In this document: piece after piece, positions 1 to 12,145 of the stretch
How the letters are laid out: every line of letters begins with the position of its first letter
How positions within the stretch are numbered: position 1 is the stretch's first letter
DNA from: Stromatinia cepivora
Lineage: Eukaryota; Ascomycota; Leotiomycetes; Helotiales; Sclerotiniaceae
NCBI GenBank assembly: GCA_014898415.1
Contig: RCTD01000005.1
Coordinates: 2,480,001 to 2,544,000 of the forward strand
DNA length: 64,000 nt
Reading direction: 5' to 3'
Notes under the pieces: model-generated
The model's input: the letters and a program-made list of their open reading frames with translations, nothing else
Told to the model about the DNA's origin: nothing
The model's database searches: none
Translations under genes and position numbers: made by a program

Positions 1-2806
1 ATAGTTTTATTATGGTCTGTGAGTAGATTTTGATGAGCGTGATCAACAAACCTCGGATGCGCGGGTACTTAAAATACATAGTTGCTAAGAATACAAACGA
101 GAAGATCGTCGCAAGGGCCCTTATGATACCAAAGAGTCGAATGAGAAGAAAAGATGCATGTGAAAAGCGAAGCTTGAAAGGGAAACCAGTATAATGAAGA
201 ACGTCGCTCAGTGTGTAACCTATGAGAGCTAACGCCTTGAAGGGCTCCGATTCTTACATTTTGTTGGGATCTAATGTACTTCATGACATGCTCTTAATTC
301 ACGTGGGAATCGCAAGCCGCATCTGTCATCTCGCAGCGGGCAAGGAGATGCTCTTTTCAATTGTCCAATGTTGATGTGATGTGTCCCCTGCGTGTCAGCT
401 TGCAGCATCTTGTTTTGTAAAGGAAAACTACCGAGTTTTGACCGATTAATGGAGTTCTTGCAAATGTTCGAAAGGGGTCCAGATTGCAGAAGTGCCCTCA
501 TGGGAGCACATGCAAAGAGTTCCAGAGGCACTTAGACTTTGGGAGTGGATATCAACAGGATAAATTTTAACATTTTTGAATTTGAGCGAGGAAGGGAAAA
601 GCAAAGGAAAAAGTTCCAAGCTTTTTTTTTTCCTTGTGCAAATATCAAAAGGCTCGGATTTACCGGATTAGTCCTTCCGGCCGTGCACTCCTTGTACTCC
701 TGATATACCCCTTGATCGTGGTAAATTTTTCGCTCCCGCTGGCGCCGCATGATTGATAGGGCAAAACAGGGGTAATTAGGTCTTCTAGAAAGATTGTTGA
801 GATTCATCCCTTCGAATTTGTAAAATGGTGAATTGCAGCCTGCAGTAAACAGCGTTAGATTTTGATGTTCTTCTTATTTTAATCACATACATCAAATTTA
901 ATTGATTGGCAGTAATCGTTTCATCTATCACTATCACAATAGACGATATATTGGAAGAGTCATTTAAGTTTTCACTTGCATGTGAAATCTTCGCACAGTA
1001 CGCAACATGAGCGAAGGCTGAGGAAACACGAATCAGTGGTGGCCAAAGCACTACATAACCGAATACGTACTGTGTAGATGCAAAATAGCGTTTGCATGTT
1101 CATGCACGAAAGTATAAGTACGATCCGCTGAAACACTACTGCAATATCAACGATATCTCGATGGCAAAGCAAGAGCACGATTGGGAAATTCTTATATTCA
1201 ACTGGGAATAAATAGTCCAGCAAAAGCAGGCTTTGTCCCGTATGCAACTAAACCAGAGGACACAGTCACGGCACACGAAGACATCTTGCTTCCAGCTGTC
1301 GTCGCAATCCACCCACTCACCACGCAGCTACTAAAGACGGAATGTATCCCGAGGGATCTCCATATGAGGAAACAAAACATGCTCGAAGAAAGACTTCAAT
1401 GCTCAGATGAATAGTGAGAAGGGCTCGCTGCCCAAATAATACTTCTTGTGTATGGCAGTGGATCTAATTCATTTGGAACGTGAGTCTCCCTATGTTTTGT
1501 GGGTAGCTTATCCTTCACTATCACTTCCGGGATTTCATGGAAACCCGAGTAAAAGTGGAGAATATCCTCTTTATCTCTAAAGACATGCAACAGTCGACCT
1601 CGCACTTGATCACCAGGACTTGGTAGCCTTGCTAGGAGAGCGGCGTTGCAAAGACGCGTTACCGGTTTTTGGAAAGATTGCAGTATATCCTTGAAGGAAC
1701 CCTGAATGGTGGCACATACAATTCGCATGTATCCTTTGATAGGCAGTTGGTCTATTCCATCCATGACAGTATTCCTTGATTCAAATCCATAGATGCATAA
1801 TTGCCAAAACTTATTACATTTGTCTCAAATAGGTACGGGACTCATCAATTACACGCCATAGAAACAAACCCACTACTATTCGGTACACCCTGGCGAACCA
1901 AATTTGATCCGTGCCAATTGGAAGTTGCGAACCCTGATACACTGAAATTTGAGGGCATCGTGGGAAGAAATTCATGTGCAAAGCTAGAAAGTTTGGGATG
2001 ATTTAGATGATACTATCTATTGTCACTCCCGTAGTGGGAAATTAGTTTCCGTGCCTTTCTAAACTTGAGCCTTGAAGCTTTTGCATTACGATTACGAGCG
2101 ATTACGATTTGGTAAATCGGATTTACCATGTGAATGGACTTGAGCTTTAAGGGTAAGGATAAAGCTTTGGGCAATAGAATTTTTCTTTCATTGTTGAAAG
2201 AGCCAAAGAAATCTGGATTCTCATATTATGGTCTACTCGTACCTGAGTAATTATTTCTCTTGGTCCACTCCCTCCACTTCCCATTGTTCTTACCTATAAG
2301 TGTCCACTAGTGCTTCACACATTTCCAACGTCTATTATCTCCACTTATCTTTCTTTTCTCTCATCCGAGTTTCTTCTTATCTTTAAATCCCAGGTAGAAT
2401 CCTTTGTCTACATTCCCTTTTCACCTCCTTCATCTCTTCGTCTATTATATTTCCAATCCATTCTTTATTGTTGACTCATCAATCAAATATTCATTACAAA
2501 GGGATAAAGAATATCTTTTATAATTTTTTTCCCAAGTTCTAGGCTTCGGACCTTTTTATATCTTGTGGCGTGTTAAACCAAGATTCTGGTGCCGAAAGGT
2601 ATACGCAAACTGTTAGATAGGTTGCATCATAGCCTGAAAGAATCGGTACCTACCGATCGCCGAGCTTTAAACCCACACCAACCAATATCTTCGACACTCC
2701 TTCGGGCAATCATTCTTTATATCGACTTTCGTTCAATAGGGCTGTTCGAGGGGGACTTTTAGAAGGATCAATTGCTATCGAGATATCAAAAGTTGTCGTA
2801 AATACA
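1..2806. other. Left flank without a supported gene
   Basis: No open frame here resembles a family I recognise. The longest frame is the 122-codon minus-strand ORF at 1396-1764, listed separately. From about 2260 to 2800 the plus strand becomes pyrimidine-rich with short CT runs, which is usual for a fungal promoter and 5' leader and fits the gene that starts at 2807. Confidence 0.5.
1396..1764 (-). CDS. Unidentified 122-codon ORF, possibly a fragment
   Basis: An open frame of 122 codons starting MDGIDQLPIKGY and ending YSSEH. Its composition is protein-like (mixed charged and hydrophobic residues, no low complexity), but I do not recognise the family and see no flanking exons that clearly extend it. 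It may be a short hypothetical gene, a remnant, or chance. No signal peptide or membrane segment is visible. Confidence 0.15.
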   Translation of the reverse strand: MDGIDQLPIKGYMRIVCATIQGSFKDILQSFQKPVTRLCNAALLARLPSPGDQVRGRLLHVFRDKEDILHFYSGFHEIPEVIVKDKLPTKHRETHVPNELDPLPYTRSIIWAASPSHYSSEH

Positions 2807-5491
2807 ATGTCCGGCGAACATGCATCAACGAGCGAAAGCAACAACGAAAATAATTCCATTGCGTATACGGAGTTAGCAACTGCGGATGTCAGTCCATCTG
2901 GAAGTGTAAATGGAAGTGCAGTCAACAGTACTGTCAACAGTGCCGTCAACAGTACAGTCCCAAGCACACCAAATAGTCCAGGAGGAATCCCACCAAAGAA
3001 CCGAGGCAGAGTTCGATTCAACGCCACAAACGAAGCCAATGATTTGGAAAACAAGAAGTCCCTCCACCCATTGAGGGATAAGTCTGTTTCACCTCACAGA
3101 CTATCAAAGCAAATTTCGATACCAAAATCTGCCAAATACACATCATCCCATTCGAGAAACAGCAGTGTCAGTTCATTGATGAGATTCACTCCTGATAAGG
3201 AAAAGGACAACCCATTCACAGATTTAGCAGCGATCAACAATAGTCCCATTACAATAACAGCAGTTAGCAAACCGAGGCCGAGCGTATTGAGAAATAACCC
3301 AGGTGGAGGATACAAGGCAGAATTATCGGATGTGGAAGAAAACAATGAGAAGACTTTCTCTGCTTTGGCCGCTCAGAGTCGAGCACAGAGAATTGCTTCA
3401 TTGGTTGGAAGCCACTCCACACCGAACTCAAGAAGAAACAGTTTAGAGGATGATGCAGACGATTACCCATCTCCACGACCAAGAAATCCCGGCGGGCTTC
3501 CTGTTAGAATCGACGATATTCCACTTGTTCCAATGGGTAGCAGACCATATGATGGAGCAGATAGCGATGACGATATCCAGAACGAAAAGACCAAAGAATC
3601 GAGTTCAACCGAAGCACATAAACTCGTAAGATCACATACAAGCAAAGGTCGAAAAGATGCATTCAAAATGCCTGTACCACGTCCAGGCTTAGTCTCGGGT
3701 CAAGTCACACCCGAAGATGAGCATGCTATTGTGGAAGACTATGTTCCACGTCCTCAACAATTCAGAGGTGGCGTTCTCTCTTCACTTCTAAAGCTTTACA
3801 ATGCACCTACCAATGGTACTATGAGCTCGCCAGTCTCGAGAAGAAATAGTGATGGTTCTGAAGGGACCCTCCCAGTCTCCCTTGGATCTTCCGGAGTCAC
3901 GACTCCGAAGAAGAATGCTAAGTGGTATCATCAAAAGAACCAATCTCAAGATACTCTCGCTGGTCTTATGGAAGCATCAGCAATGTTGGCTGCGCCAGCT
4001 GGAGGAAGTGGTACCCCCAAAAAGAAGTCTTCGAGGCCTGGAATGGGAAGGCGTACTCATAGTGGCAGACTCATTGAGACAGCAGCTAGGCAATTGGCTG
4101 GAAAACCTAGATTGGAGGACGAAATCCGAATCACTATTCATATCGCCGAGACTTTAAGCAGACAAAAATATCTTTTGAAACTTTGTCGGGCATTAATGAC
4201 ATACGGAGCACCAACACATCGTTTGGAAGAATATATGAAGATGACAGCTCGAGTTCTTGAGATTGATGCTCAAGTCCTTTACATTCCCGGTTGTATGATT
4301 ATCTCCTTTGATGATGCATCAACACACACCACTGAAGTAAAGCTTGTTAGATCTGTACAAGGTGTTGATCTAGGCAAACTAAAAGATGTCCATGAAATTT
4401 ACAAGGAGGTAGTACATGATGTTATTGGTGTTGAGGAAGCTACACAAAGGTTGGATGCAATTATTCATGCCAAGCCAAAGTATCATCCCTGGTTTTTGGT
4501 TATGGTATATGGTTTTGCTAGTGCTAGTGTAGCACCATTCGCATTCCAAGGACGTCTCATCGATTTACCCATCGCATTTATATTGGGGTCACTTCTTGGT
4601 TACTTACAACTTATCGTTGCTCCCAAGTCTGATCTCTATGCAAATGTGTTCGAAATTTCCGCCGCCGTTCTGACATCTTTCTTGGCACGTGCTTTCGGTT
4701 CGATTCGAGGAGGCGATCTCTTCTGTTTCTCAGCCCTCGCTCAATCTTCTATCGCTCTTATCCTTCCAGGTTACATGGTTCTTTGCGGATCCCTTGAACT
4801 TCAATCACGTTCTATGGTCGCCGGTTCGGTCCGTATGGTTTATGCAATTATCTACTCTCTCTTCCTTGGATATGGTATCACTATCGGCACCGCTATCTAT
4901 GGCCTTATGGATTCAAATGCTACGAGTAAGACTACATGCGACGCACCAATGAATCAATACGTTCGTTGGTGTTTCGTCCCAATCTTTACTTTATGCCTCG
5001 CAGTTATTAATCAGGCAAAGTTCAAACAAATGCCTGTTATGCTCGGTATCTCGTTCTCAGGCTATATCGTCAATTTCTTTTCAGCAAAAAGATTCCCTTC
5101 GAGTGCACAAATTTCGAATACTCTCGGCGCTCTTGCTGTCGGTGTACTCGGAAACTTGTACTCAAGAGTTAGACACGGCGTAGCCGCAGCGGCATTGTTA
5201 CCTGCTATCTTCGTGCAAGTTCCTTCTGGTCTCGCCGCTTCTGGCTCTCTCCTTGCAGGTTTGAGTACAGCAGACTCCCTAACGAATAGTACGACCTATG
5301 CAAACGGGACCGCAAAGCTTAATGGAACGAGTTCGGTTAGCCTCTCAAGTAGCGAAGACTTAAACACAATTGTTTTTAATGTCGGTTATAGTATGATTCA
5401 AGTTGCTATTGGAATTACTGTTGGCCTCTTCCTCAGTGCGTTGATTGTTTATCCATTTGGAAAGAGAAGGAGTGGACTATTTAGTTTCTAG
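2807..5491 (+). CDS. PRM10: PRM10-like membrane protein (ThrE/DUF1212 family)
   Basis: Single-exon gene for 894 residues. Residues 1 to about 435 are polar and low in order, rich in Ser, Asn and Pro, with an early run of repeated VNS/VNST units. From about 438 (RITIHIAETLSRQ) comes the ThrE/DUF1212 domain, including the family-typical stretch ALMTYGAPTHRLEEYMKM and the following IPGCMIISFDD. From about 560 to the end there are roughly ten hydrophobic segments, the usual ThrE plus ThrE_2 membrane unit. Bacterial relatives export threonine and serine; the yeast homologue is the pheromone-regulated membrane protein Prm10, whose substrate is unknown. Length fits fungal members. The first ATG of the frame is used; an upstream CT-rich leader supports it. 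Family assignment is firm, the transported substrate is not. Confidence 0.9.
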   Translation: MSGEHASTSESNNENNSIAYTELATADVSPSGSVNGSAVNSTVNSAVNSTVPSTPNSPGGIPPKNRGRVRFNATNEANDLENKKSLHPLRDKSVSPHRLSKQISIPKSAKYTSSHSRNSSVSSLMRFTPDKEKDNPFTDLAAINNSPITITAVSKPRPSVLRNNPGGGYKAELSDVEENNEKTFSALAAQSRAQRIASLVGSHSTPNSRRNSLEDDADDYPSPRPRNPGGLPVRIDDIPLVPMGSRPYDGADSDDDIQNEKTKESSSTEAHKLVRSHTSKGRKDAFKMPVPRPGLVSGQVTPEDEHAIVEDYVPRPQQFRGGVLSSLLKLYNAPTNGTMSSPVSRRNSDGSEGTLPVSLGSSGVTTPKKNAKWYHQKNQSQDTLAGLMEASAMLAAPAGGSGTPKKKSSRPGMGRRTHSGRLIETAARQLAGKPRLEDEIRITIHIAETLSRQKYLLKLCRALMTYGAPTHRLEEYMKMTARVLEIDAQVLYIPGCMIISFDDASTHTTEVKLVRSVQGVDLGKLKDVHEIYKEVVHDVIGVEEATQRLDAIIHAKPKYHPWFLVMVYGFASASVAPFAFQGRLIDLPIAFILGSLLGYLQLIVAPKSDLYANVFEISAAVLTSFLARAFGSIRGGDLFCFSALAQSSIALILPGYMVLCGSLELQSRSMVAGSVRMVYAIIYSLFLGYGITIGTAIYGLMDSNATSKTTCDAPMNQYVRWCFVPIFTLCLAVINQAKFKQMPVMLGISFSGYIVNFFSAKRFPSSAQISNTLGALAVGVLGNLYSRVRHGVAAAALLPAIFVQVPSGLAASGSLLAGLSTADSLTNSTTYANGTAKLNGTSSVSLSSSEDLNTIVFNVGYSMIQVAIGITVGLFLSALIVYPFGKRRSGLFSF

Positions 5492-6987
5492 AAAGGAGGT
5501 TTATGCATGGAGTTCGGAGGAGAAAGGTACATATGGAAGAGGGGCACATGCAGCACACTCGTACACATATATGTACACACGCAAAAAATCATTCGTTCAT
5601 TTTGGTTTTGTAAATACGATGGGAGGACAGAACATCGTATTAGGTATTTGAGCTAGGAGCTAGGGGCGAGATAGCAAGCGTCGGTGTTTAGGGTTGTTGG
5701 TTGTGTTATACAAAGGAAAGGCGCAACCACCACATTCTTTTGACGGAAATTCAGGGGGATGGGAGTTATTATCTTTGTTGTTATTTTCACGAGGGCTGGA
5801 GTTTACTTGCTACCCCACTCTTTTGTTTTGGGTGGAGTTGGTTTCAAATGCGATAGATGGGACAGATGAGTGAAACATTAGATTTAGACTTGCTTAGACT
5901 TTGATCGCTTGCTTGGAAGGAAAATAGATGGGGAATAAATGAACTAATGGCAATAAATGATACCAGGGAATAAGATAAAGGAAGGGAAGGAAAATTCTTG
6001 TATATTTCTTTTTACCGAGGAGGGGATTGTTGTATGTATGGTGGGAGGGATAGATCAATGGGATGGATTGAAAAAAAAAAAAATTGACCTCTAATTTGTG
6101 TTGTGTTCTGATATCTATCTTTTCTGCCTGCGTTGTCTGAAAGCAATCGTCGCTTGCGATGATGTCAGTTCTCTAGGTACCTCCAGCCCGGTATTTTAGG
6201 TAATATCAAGCCTCAAGAGTCCTGACACTGGACAGGTAACCACAGACTGGAGATTGGATAGTGGAGTGAGTAGTGACGTGCCAATTCATCAGTCATGGAG
6301 TCGCAAGTTGGTTGTCGTAATTCATGACAATTTTGGGGGGGTGAGTGGAGTACATAGGGTGAATTTAGTGGGTCGTTCAGTGGAGTCGACGATTTGGCAT
6401 GGTGGGGCGGTGATGTGATGCAGAGTTGATTGATTGATTTTCAGGGTGGTGGAATTTACAGGGTGTATGGTTGATGGATGTAGGGTGGTGCGGGGCGGTA
6501 TATGGGGGCGGGAAGGAGGAAGGGATGGGAGGGATGGGAGAGATGGGATCATGGATTTATTTGATGTGGAGGGTATCTACTAGGTTATAGGCACTATGAT
6601 TCTTGATTGAGCACCGGGACTTTATATATCTGGGACTTGGAAAAAATGTGGTGGAAATTGGAGATTGTATGTCAAGATGTGGCATACAAGAAAAGATTGA
6701 TTGTTTATTGAATATGGAAAATTGCAATTTTGGAGAAAGAGATGTGAGAATCGCTGTGTCGATCACTTTGTATCACGGTGAAGGGGCGTAAGCGAGTACT
6801 TGTGGTATGAGAAGAGCAGAATCACGAACTCGATATTTACTGAGGATCCGATTAGTATTAATAGCAATGATTGAGTAATAAGATTCCCCTTGCAAATTGA
6901 GTACTAGATATATTCGTGCATTCATCTAACAGTAACTGACCTCTCCATTTCCATTTTATCATGTTCCTTCTCATCGTTCCAATAGAC
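5492..6987. other. Intergenic region, no gene seen
   Basis: This holds the 3' region of the PRM10-like gene and a purine-rich stretch near 6480-6550 made of GGGAT/GGGAG repeats. Open frames here are short and low complexity. No RNA gene was recognised. Confidence 0.5.
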
Positions 6988-9900
6988 TCAAGTAATCTTA
7001 CCTGGATTTTTAGCGTTTTCCAAGATTCTTTCTGCCTTGGCTATCTTTCTAATGATTTCATCTGCATCCTCTCCTCGACCAACTCGGCGATATATCGATG
7101 CTAAATCATATAACGCACGTGGTGCCAGATCATTCACTAGTCCATAAGTTGCTTCTAATGCTTTACTTAATATCTGATAGCAGTCCAATGCTCCTTCATA
7201 ATCGCCTTTCTGTTTCTTTAAGAAGGCAAAGTTCCCAAGGCAAATATGTGTGAACTGGTGTTTCGGACTATAATGCTTCAGGTACAATTCCATACATTCC
7301 TCCCGCAGCAATATCGCTTCTTCATTCTTACCCATCGATGAATATACTAGTGCAACATTGCCCATAGTTGCCAGTGTGACTGAGTTGCTTGGATCAAGGA
7401 ACTTTTCATTGTTTTTGGTACACTACTTGTATAGTTCAAGCGACTCTTGCAATCTTCCGCTCTTACCAAGGTAATGTGCCTTCAAAGACTGACTATAGAG
7501 GAGGTGTGTATCATTAGACTGCAAGATTGCCATTTGTCGGGGTAAGATTTCATCAAGCAGTGTCCCAGCTCCTATCATGCTGAAATCATGTTTTAAGTGC
7601 CTGCCTGCTCCTGTTGAGGAAAAATATCCAGAATTCCCTGTTTTGCCAGGAGCAGTTCCGCCTCCAGATCTGGATCTTGTTCGGCTGAAAGCGTTGTTTC
7701 ATACGCTCCAATCGAACGCTCATAAAGGTGTTGCGAACCATCATATTCGCCTCAATAATACCTAACGCCGGCGAAATTATCCAGCGCCTTTGCAAGATGA
7801 TCGCTTACTTGACCACTTGCCAATTCTTCTTCGCATTCAGGTAGATAGATATATATCGAGGCATAAAGAAATGTGAACCATGTTCCGACACTCAAAAGCC
7901 CATTCGCGAGCCTCCCGATTATCGTATCTTGGTTTTATTATATGGCCAACCAGGCTGATTGCCTTTAACATAGACGACTTGCGAAGTATTTCCTTCCCCT
8001 TTGCATCTTCAATGAGTAATACAGACCCATCTCCAATATCGGGCTTGTGAGCAAATTGTTGGATCAGAGGGTGAATAGAAGACTTTTCTTCATTTGCAGC
8101 AGCAGTATTTGAGATTTTGCGTCTCATGAGCGCATACATGACTGAGTTGTCGACAGCCCCATCCAATTTCCGTTCGTCTGGATCCAAAGCTCTGTTAGAT
8201 CTCTTTGGCTGCAGACAATGCCTCAATATTGGAAGGATTTATAAGCCTAGGGTTCGTTTGGCAGCAAAAAATATACTACTATTCAAAATATTCAAAATAT
8301 TCATAATATTCAGATATTATAATTAAATAGTACTATTCAAATATTATTATAATAATAGAATTCGAATTTGGAAATAATATAATGATAATCAGAAATTCTT
8401 GAATATTTTTATTTTTAATAATTTGATATAAAAAAGTAAGTTTTATATTTTCAATTTTGAAATTATATAATGAATATTATAGATTATTGAATAAACCAAT
8501 AATAAAATATTCTATTTTCTATATTCTATTATTCAAAATTTTTGTATAAGAATCGATAATAATATTCAAATACTATCATTTGTTTGTTACCATCGAAAAT
8601 TCTGTCAAATGGAAAAATGATCGATATTCAAATACTATATTTTCAATATTATAAATGGTAGTATATTTTTTGCTGTCAAATAAGCCCTTAGACTAGAAGA
8701 ATAATGTCAATTATGGATGATATTCACTTCCAGTAAAAGACGTCTCACTTGCTATGATCAAAAAACAGCTAAGTATAATATATTCATGCCGCACTTTCCA
8801 TGCTGAAACCAATCTATCACTGCTATTGCTCTACATAGTAGCTCCTTCGAGATTCCATCCGCGTCCAGAAAAGGGCACATCTGGAGCAACTTGATGGCGT
8901 GAGGCGGAGATTTCATGACCGTTCGAGCGGAAATTTCCCAGCATGAGAATACTCCAGCTGTGTACGGGTGAAATATTTTGCCAATGTAAAGAGTCACGTT
9001 CTTCTAAATTCTGTCCAAGTAGCTGGACAAACTCCAGAATTCCATCTTCACAAAAACTGCAGCTTGAGCCAGAGCTAGTGGTAAATATCCAAGGATATCT
9101 GCAATTTTGTCCTTGGCGGATTCTGCTCAGAGGTTAGCGGGGTTTTTCATAATTGTTGGATGCGCGAAATTGTGCAAGAATGCAAACAATGTGGGGAGGA
9201 GGCATTAGGGGCTCTACTTTCAGCTTCATCTATTTCGGTCTTGTTTCCGAGCAGCAGTCTCAATCCAAGCTCTGTGTTTAAAATGGGAATTTCGAGGAGT
9301 TTGTAATTATGTACTGGTACCATCGATATGACAATAACATGCCCGTACGCGCCGTCAGTCATTGAGTCCATCTACAAAACCACAATTCAGTATTACCATC
9401 CCTAGCAATCCAATCCTGGACGGAATTCCATGCTGTATCTGTCACCTTTTGGGTCAACTCCCAGTCGCTTGTTATCTGTCCTGCTACGCGACGGTCAATC
9501 GCGACGTCTTCGAAGTTGTGACCTCCAGGGTTCTTTTTAGCGTAGTGCGTGATTAGATTTTTCATGATTTCTCTACCAATTTTATGAAAAGTCTCAGAAT
9601 TCGTTGCGTCGATCCAGAAAACGGTGGTATAGTCATCCGAACTCCGGTACATGTACTCCAGTGCGACACGATTTGCCAATGCCTCTCATTCCTTGCAAGA
9701 CAATAGCTCTTCTTTTCAGCTGACCATTTTTCCCCGGTGAAGCTGTAGAGAAATGATTATTAATCTCCTTTGGGATATCATCTTCACCAGAAAAAGTCTC
9801 CAGCTTTGCAAAAGGTAGATACTTTTCGACTTGGAATTCTTGAAATGGGGAATGCACTATGGCCAGCGTAGTAGATAAAGCGTCTCTAAATCCTGTGTCA

Positions 9901-10622
9901 ACGCATCTTAGAAAGCAAGAAAGTGTTAAAATATAGAAAGCTATAACCACGGCGGGTAGTGCACGTACGACTAAAAGCTCCTCTGGTAGGAATTTGAAGG
10001 TCCGAGATACGTGTCCAAGTCCTTGACCAATAAACTCAGCTGCTTAGCGCTCCAGTATGCCAACTCGTACTTCTTTAGAATGGGAATCGTCTCATCATAG
10101 TTCGCTGTCTTTAGCTCCATATCATTCAAACATTCCTCCAGACCATGCATTGGTTACCTTGCTATCAAATTCGAGTTCTTTGAGATGCCCAGAATTGTAC
10201 CAAACTCTTTTCCGTGGATCAAACTAAGATTCGGACGCAGTGCTTGATGTAAAGACGCTTACCGCGCTAGAGTTCTTCAGTGTATTGAGTGTATTATTCT
10301 CAGCCGACTCTGGTTTTAGAAGCTTAACCTTGCTGAGCAAACACGCCGGAATCTTAATTCTTAATCAAAGTCTGAAGGACTAGTTAATATCGCCGAGACT
10401 CTAAATCTATGATATCGCGCAAATCCCCTTCACCAATCGAAAATCTCCCGCTATCCCAATCTTCCGCTTGATTCGATTAACATCAATGGCGTATAATGAA
10501 TTCTATAAATCTTTCAGAACATTCTGGGCATTTTGTATCAAGTCATAGCCTGCTTTAAAAACCTTGATTAGCTGCGTGATAATTGGAGGAACCGCAAAAA
10601 CTAATCCAACAACTTCGGGCAT
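6988..10622 (-). pseudogene. Degenerate NLR-type receptor gene (NB-ARC plus TPR)
   Basis: Reading the minus strand from an ATG at 10622 (MPEVVGLVFAVPPIITQLIK, a Helo-like N-terminal start common in fungal STAND proteins), the frame hits a TAG after 38 codons. A P-loop (GMRGIGKS) lies near 9690, then the frame shifts by one base into VALEYMYRS and WIDATNSETFHKIGREI. Another break near 9370 separates the region before DSMTDGAYGHVIVIS. A winged-helix-like piece (LLQMCPFLDADGISKELL) is at 8758-8997, and a piece with SIHPLIQQFA at 7837-8226. C-terminal TPR repeats run from about 7795 to 6988, where GKNEEAILLREECMELY and the KKQKGDYEGALDCY helix pair are clear; they also change frame near 7600. Order and total size (about 1,000 codons without the inserted element) match a fungal NLR. 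At least five disabling changes and a MITE insertion show it is not intact. Ligand and effector type are unknown. Confidence 0.8.
8250..8687. mobile_element. 438-bp AT-rich MITE with 35-bp terminal inverted repeats
   Basis: The left end (from 8249) begins AGGGTTCGTTTGGCAGCAAA and the reverse complement of the right end (to 8688) begins AGGGCTTATTTGACAGCAAA. The two 35-base ends match at 30 positions, and all five differences are C/T or G/A transitions. The interior is extremely AT-rich, full of ATATT and AATAT motifs, and has no coding capacity. Taking GGG...CCC as the ends, the flanks are CTA on the left and TTA on the right, which would fit a decayed TWA target duplication. Together with the GGG-NNN-GTTTGG end this suggests a non-autonomous PIF/Harbinger (Tourist-like) element; a hAT-type origin cannot be excluded. 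It sits inside the NLR relic between the winged-helix and TPR parts. Confidence 0.75.
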
Positions 10623-12145
10623 CTTGAAACACTATGAATTATCAATGAAGTAAGTGAACAAGACGTAAATCCAAATCTGGTAAAGTAGGAGTCTTCAAGA
10701 AGAGATGGGAGAGAATAATATTCCTGACAAAGAGTAGCTAGCTCTACAAGAGTTATCGAGTTGAAAACTACCGATGCTGAAGAACAGGGTGCTGTTGTGA
10801 AAGAATAGCTAAAATGTTGAATATACTTCGCTTAAATAGTGAAAATAGCAAAAATGAACTTTTAGCTTTCCACTCGACTAACATCTAGTATTCTAATTTT
10901 TCATCACAAGCTCACCCACCAAAGAATGAACAATTTGGGGCGTTCCATTCATCATAGTTGCTAACCGGTAAAAAAACAGGTCGGATAATAACACAAATTA
11001 AACATGCCGTCACCATCTATATGAAATGAGAGTATTTATAGATGTAGGAAAGGGGAGAGATACTTAGCTAGCTACATAACATGTTAGAAGAAAGGCAAAC
11101 GTCACGGCTACGGCAAGCATTTTTTCTGGACGCTTTTGTATCACCTTGATTCTTCAGTTATTCCCACTATACTTACAAGAGTATTTAAGCCGCAAAATTC
11201 GGATAAATTTTTGTTTCTTGTTTCAGAGGTGAAATTCAAGAAATAGCTCATTCCGACCAGCGACTACAGTCTAGCCATGGGTATAGTATGATTAGCCTAG
11301 ACTGTGGTCTAGCTCTCTTCTTCAATCCTATCTTAAATTTTAAATGGAACTACTCCACCTTATTAATTTGAGAGATATTTTCATTCTTCTCAAGGGAGGG
11401 TCTACCTACCTATTAGATAAACATAACTGGAAGAAACGCCCATTGGGAGGGTACTCAAGATGCAAAAATCATAGAATAGAGAGATCATAATTGAACTTTA
11501 CCTTCTCTCTCTTGGAATATGGAGATTGGCACAAAGATTCGAAAGGAGGAAAGAGCAAATTGAGTATACATTACCCAGCGAATCCGGTATCAATGCCAGG
11601 CACATGGATTGAGTAAAGAAAAGAGGACGAACAGGACTGAATGGAAGTGACAATTCAGATACAGACTGAAAATTACAGCCTTTGAGTGGAAGATAACCTA
11701 CACCATATCCGTCAAGGTATTTCGATTCTTCTTTTATCCGCATCTTCACATACCAACAGCACCCAACTTAATATGAAGTTCCACCACTATGTCGCATAAA
11801 TCATTGCAGCTTTCATATTATCCGTCCGTGCAGGCACACCTCTCAACTTCATAAAATTTCCATATCTGTGCAGGGCAGCCAGGAGGAGCAAAGAGCCATC
11901 ATGTAAGTTAGTCTGACATGAAACGATGGTTGGGGCCTACAATGTGAATCAGATCCTTTGATCGTGTTAACTACCGAACACCACAATTGCCAATATATGT
12001 GCAGGAACTTGGGTATCATTTCTTCTCTTATTTGCGTCTACTCCATCAATATTCGCCTGCCTCTGATTGTCGTATTCATCGCCCTCGTCCCTCGTCATTC
12101 CATCCCATATATCATATCATCATTTGTGCCAGCACATCCCAACCA
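10623..12145. other. Intergenic region, no gene seen
   Basis: Between the NLR relic and the dynactin gene I see no supportable gene. The largest frame (11498-11749, minus) is 83 codons with no recognisable motif. Sequence just upstream of 10622 would be the old NLR promoter. Confidence 0.4.

Noticed and set aside
2710..3054. Minus-strand frame with Leu/Thr repeats opposite the PRM10 start
   Set aside because: Antisense shadow of the VNS/VNST repeats in the PRM10-like gene.
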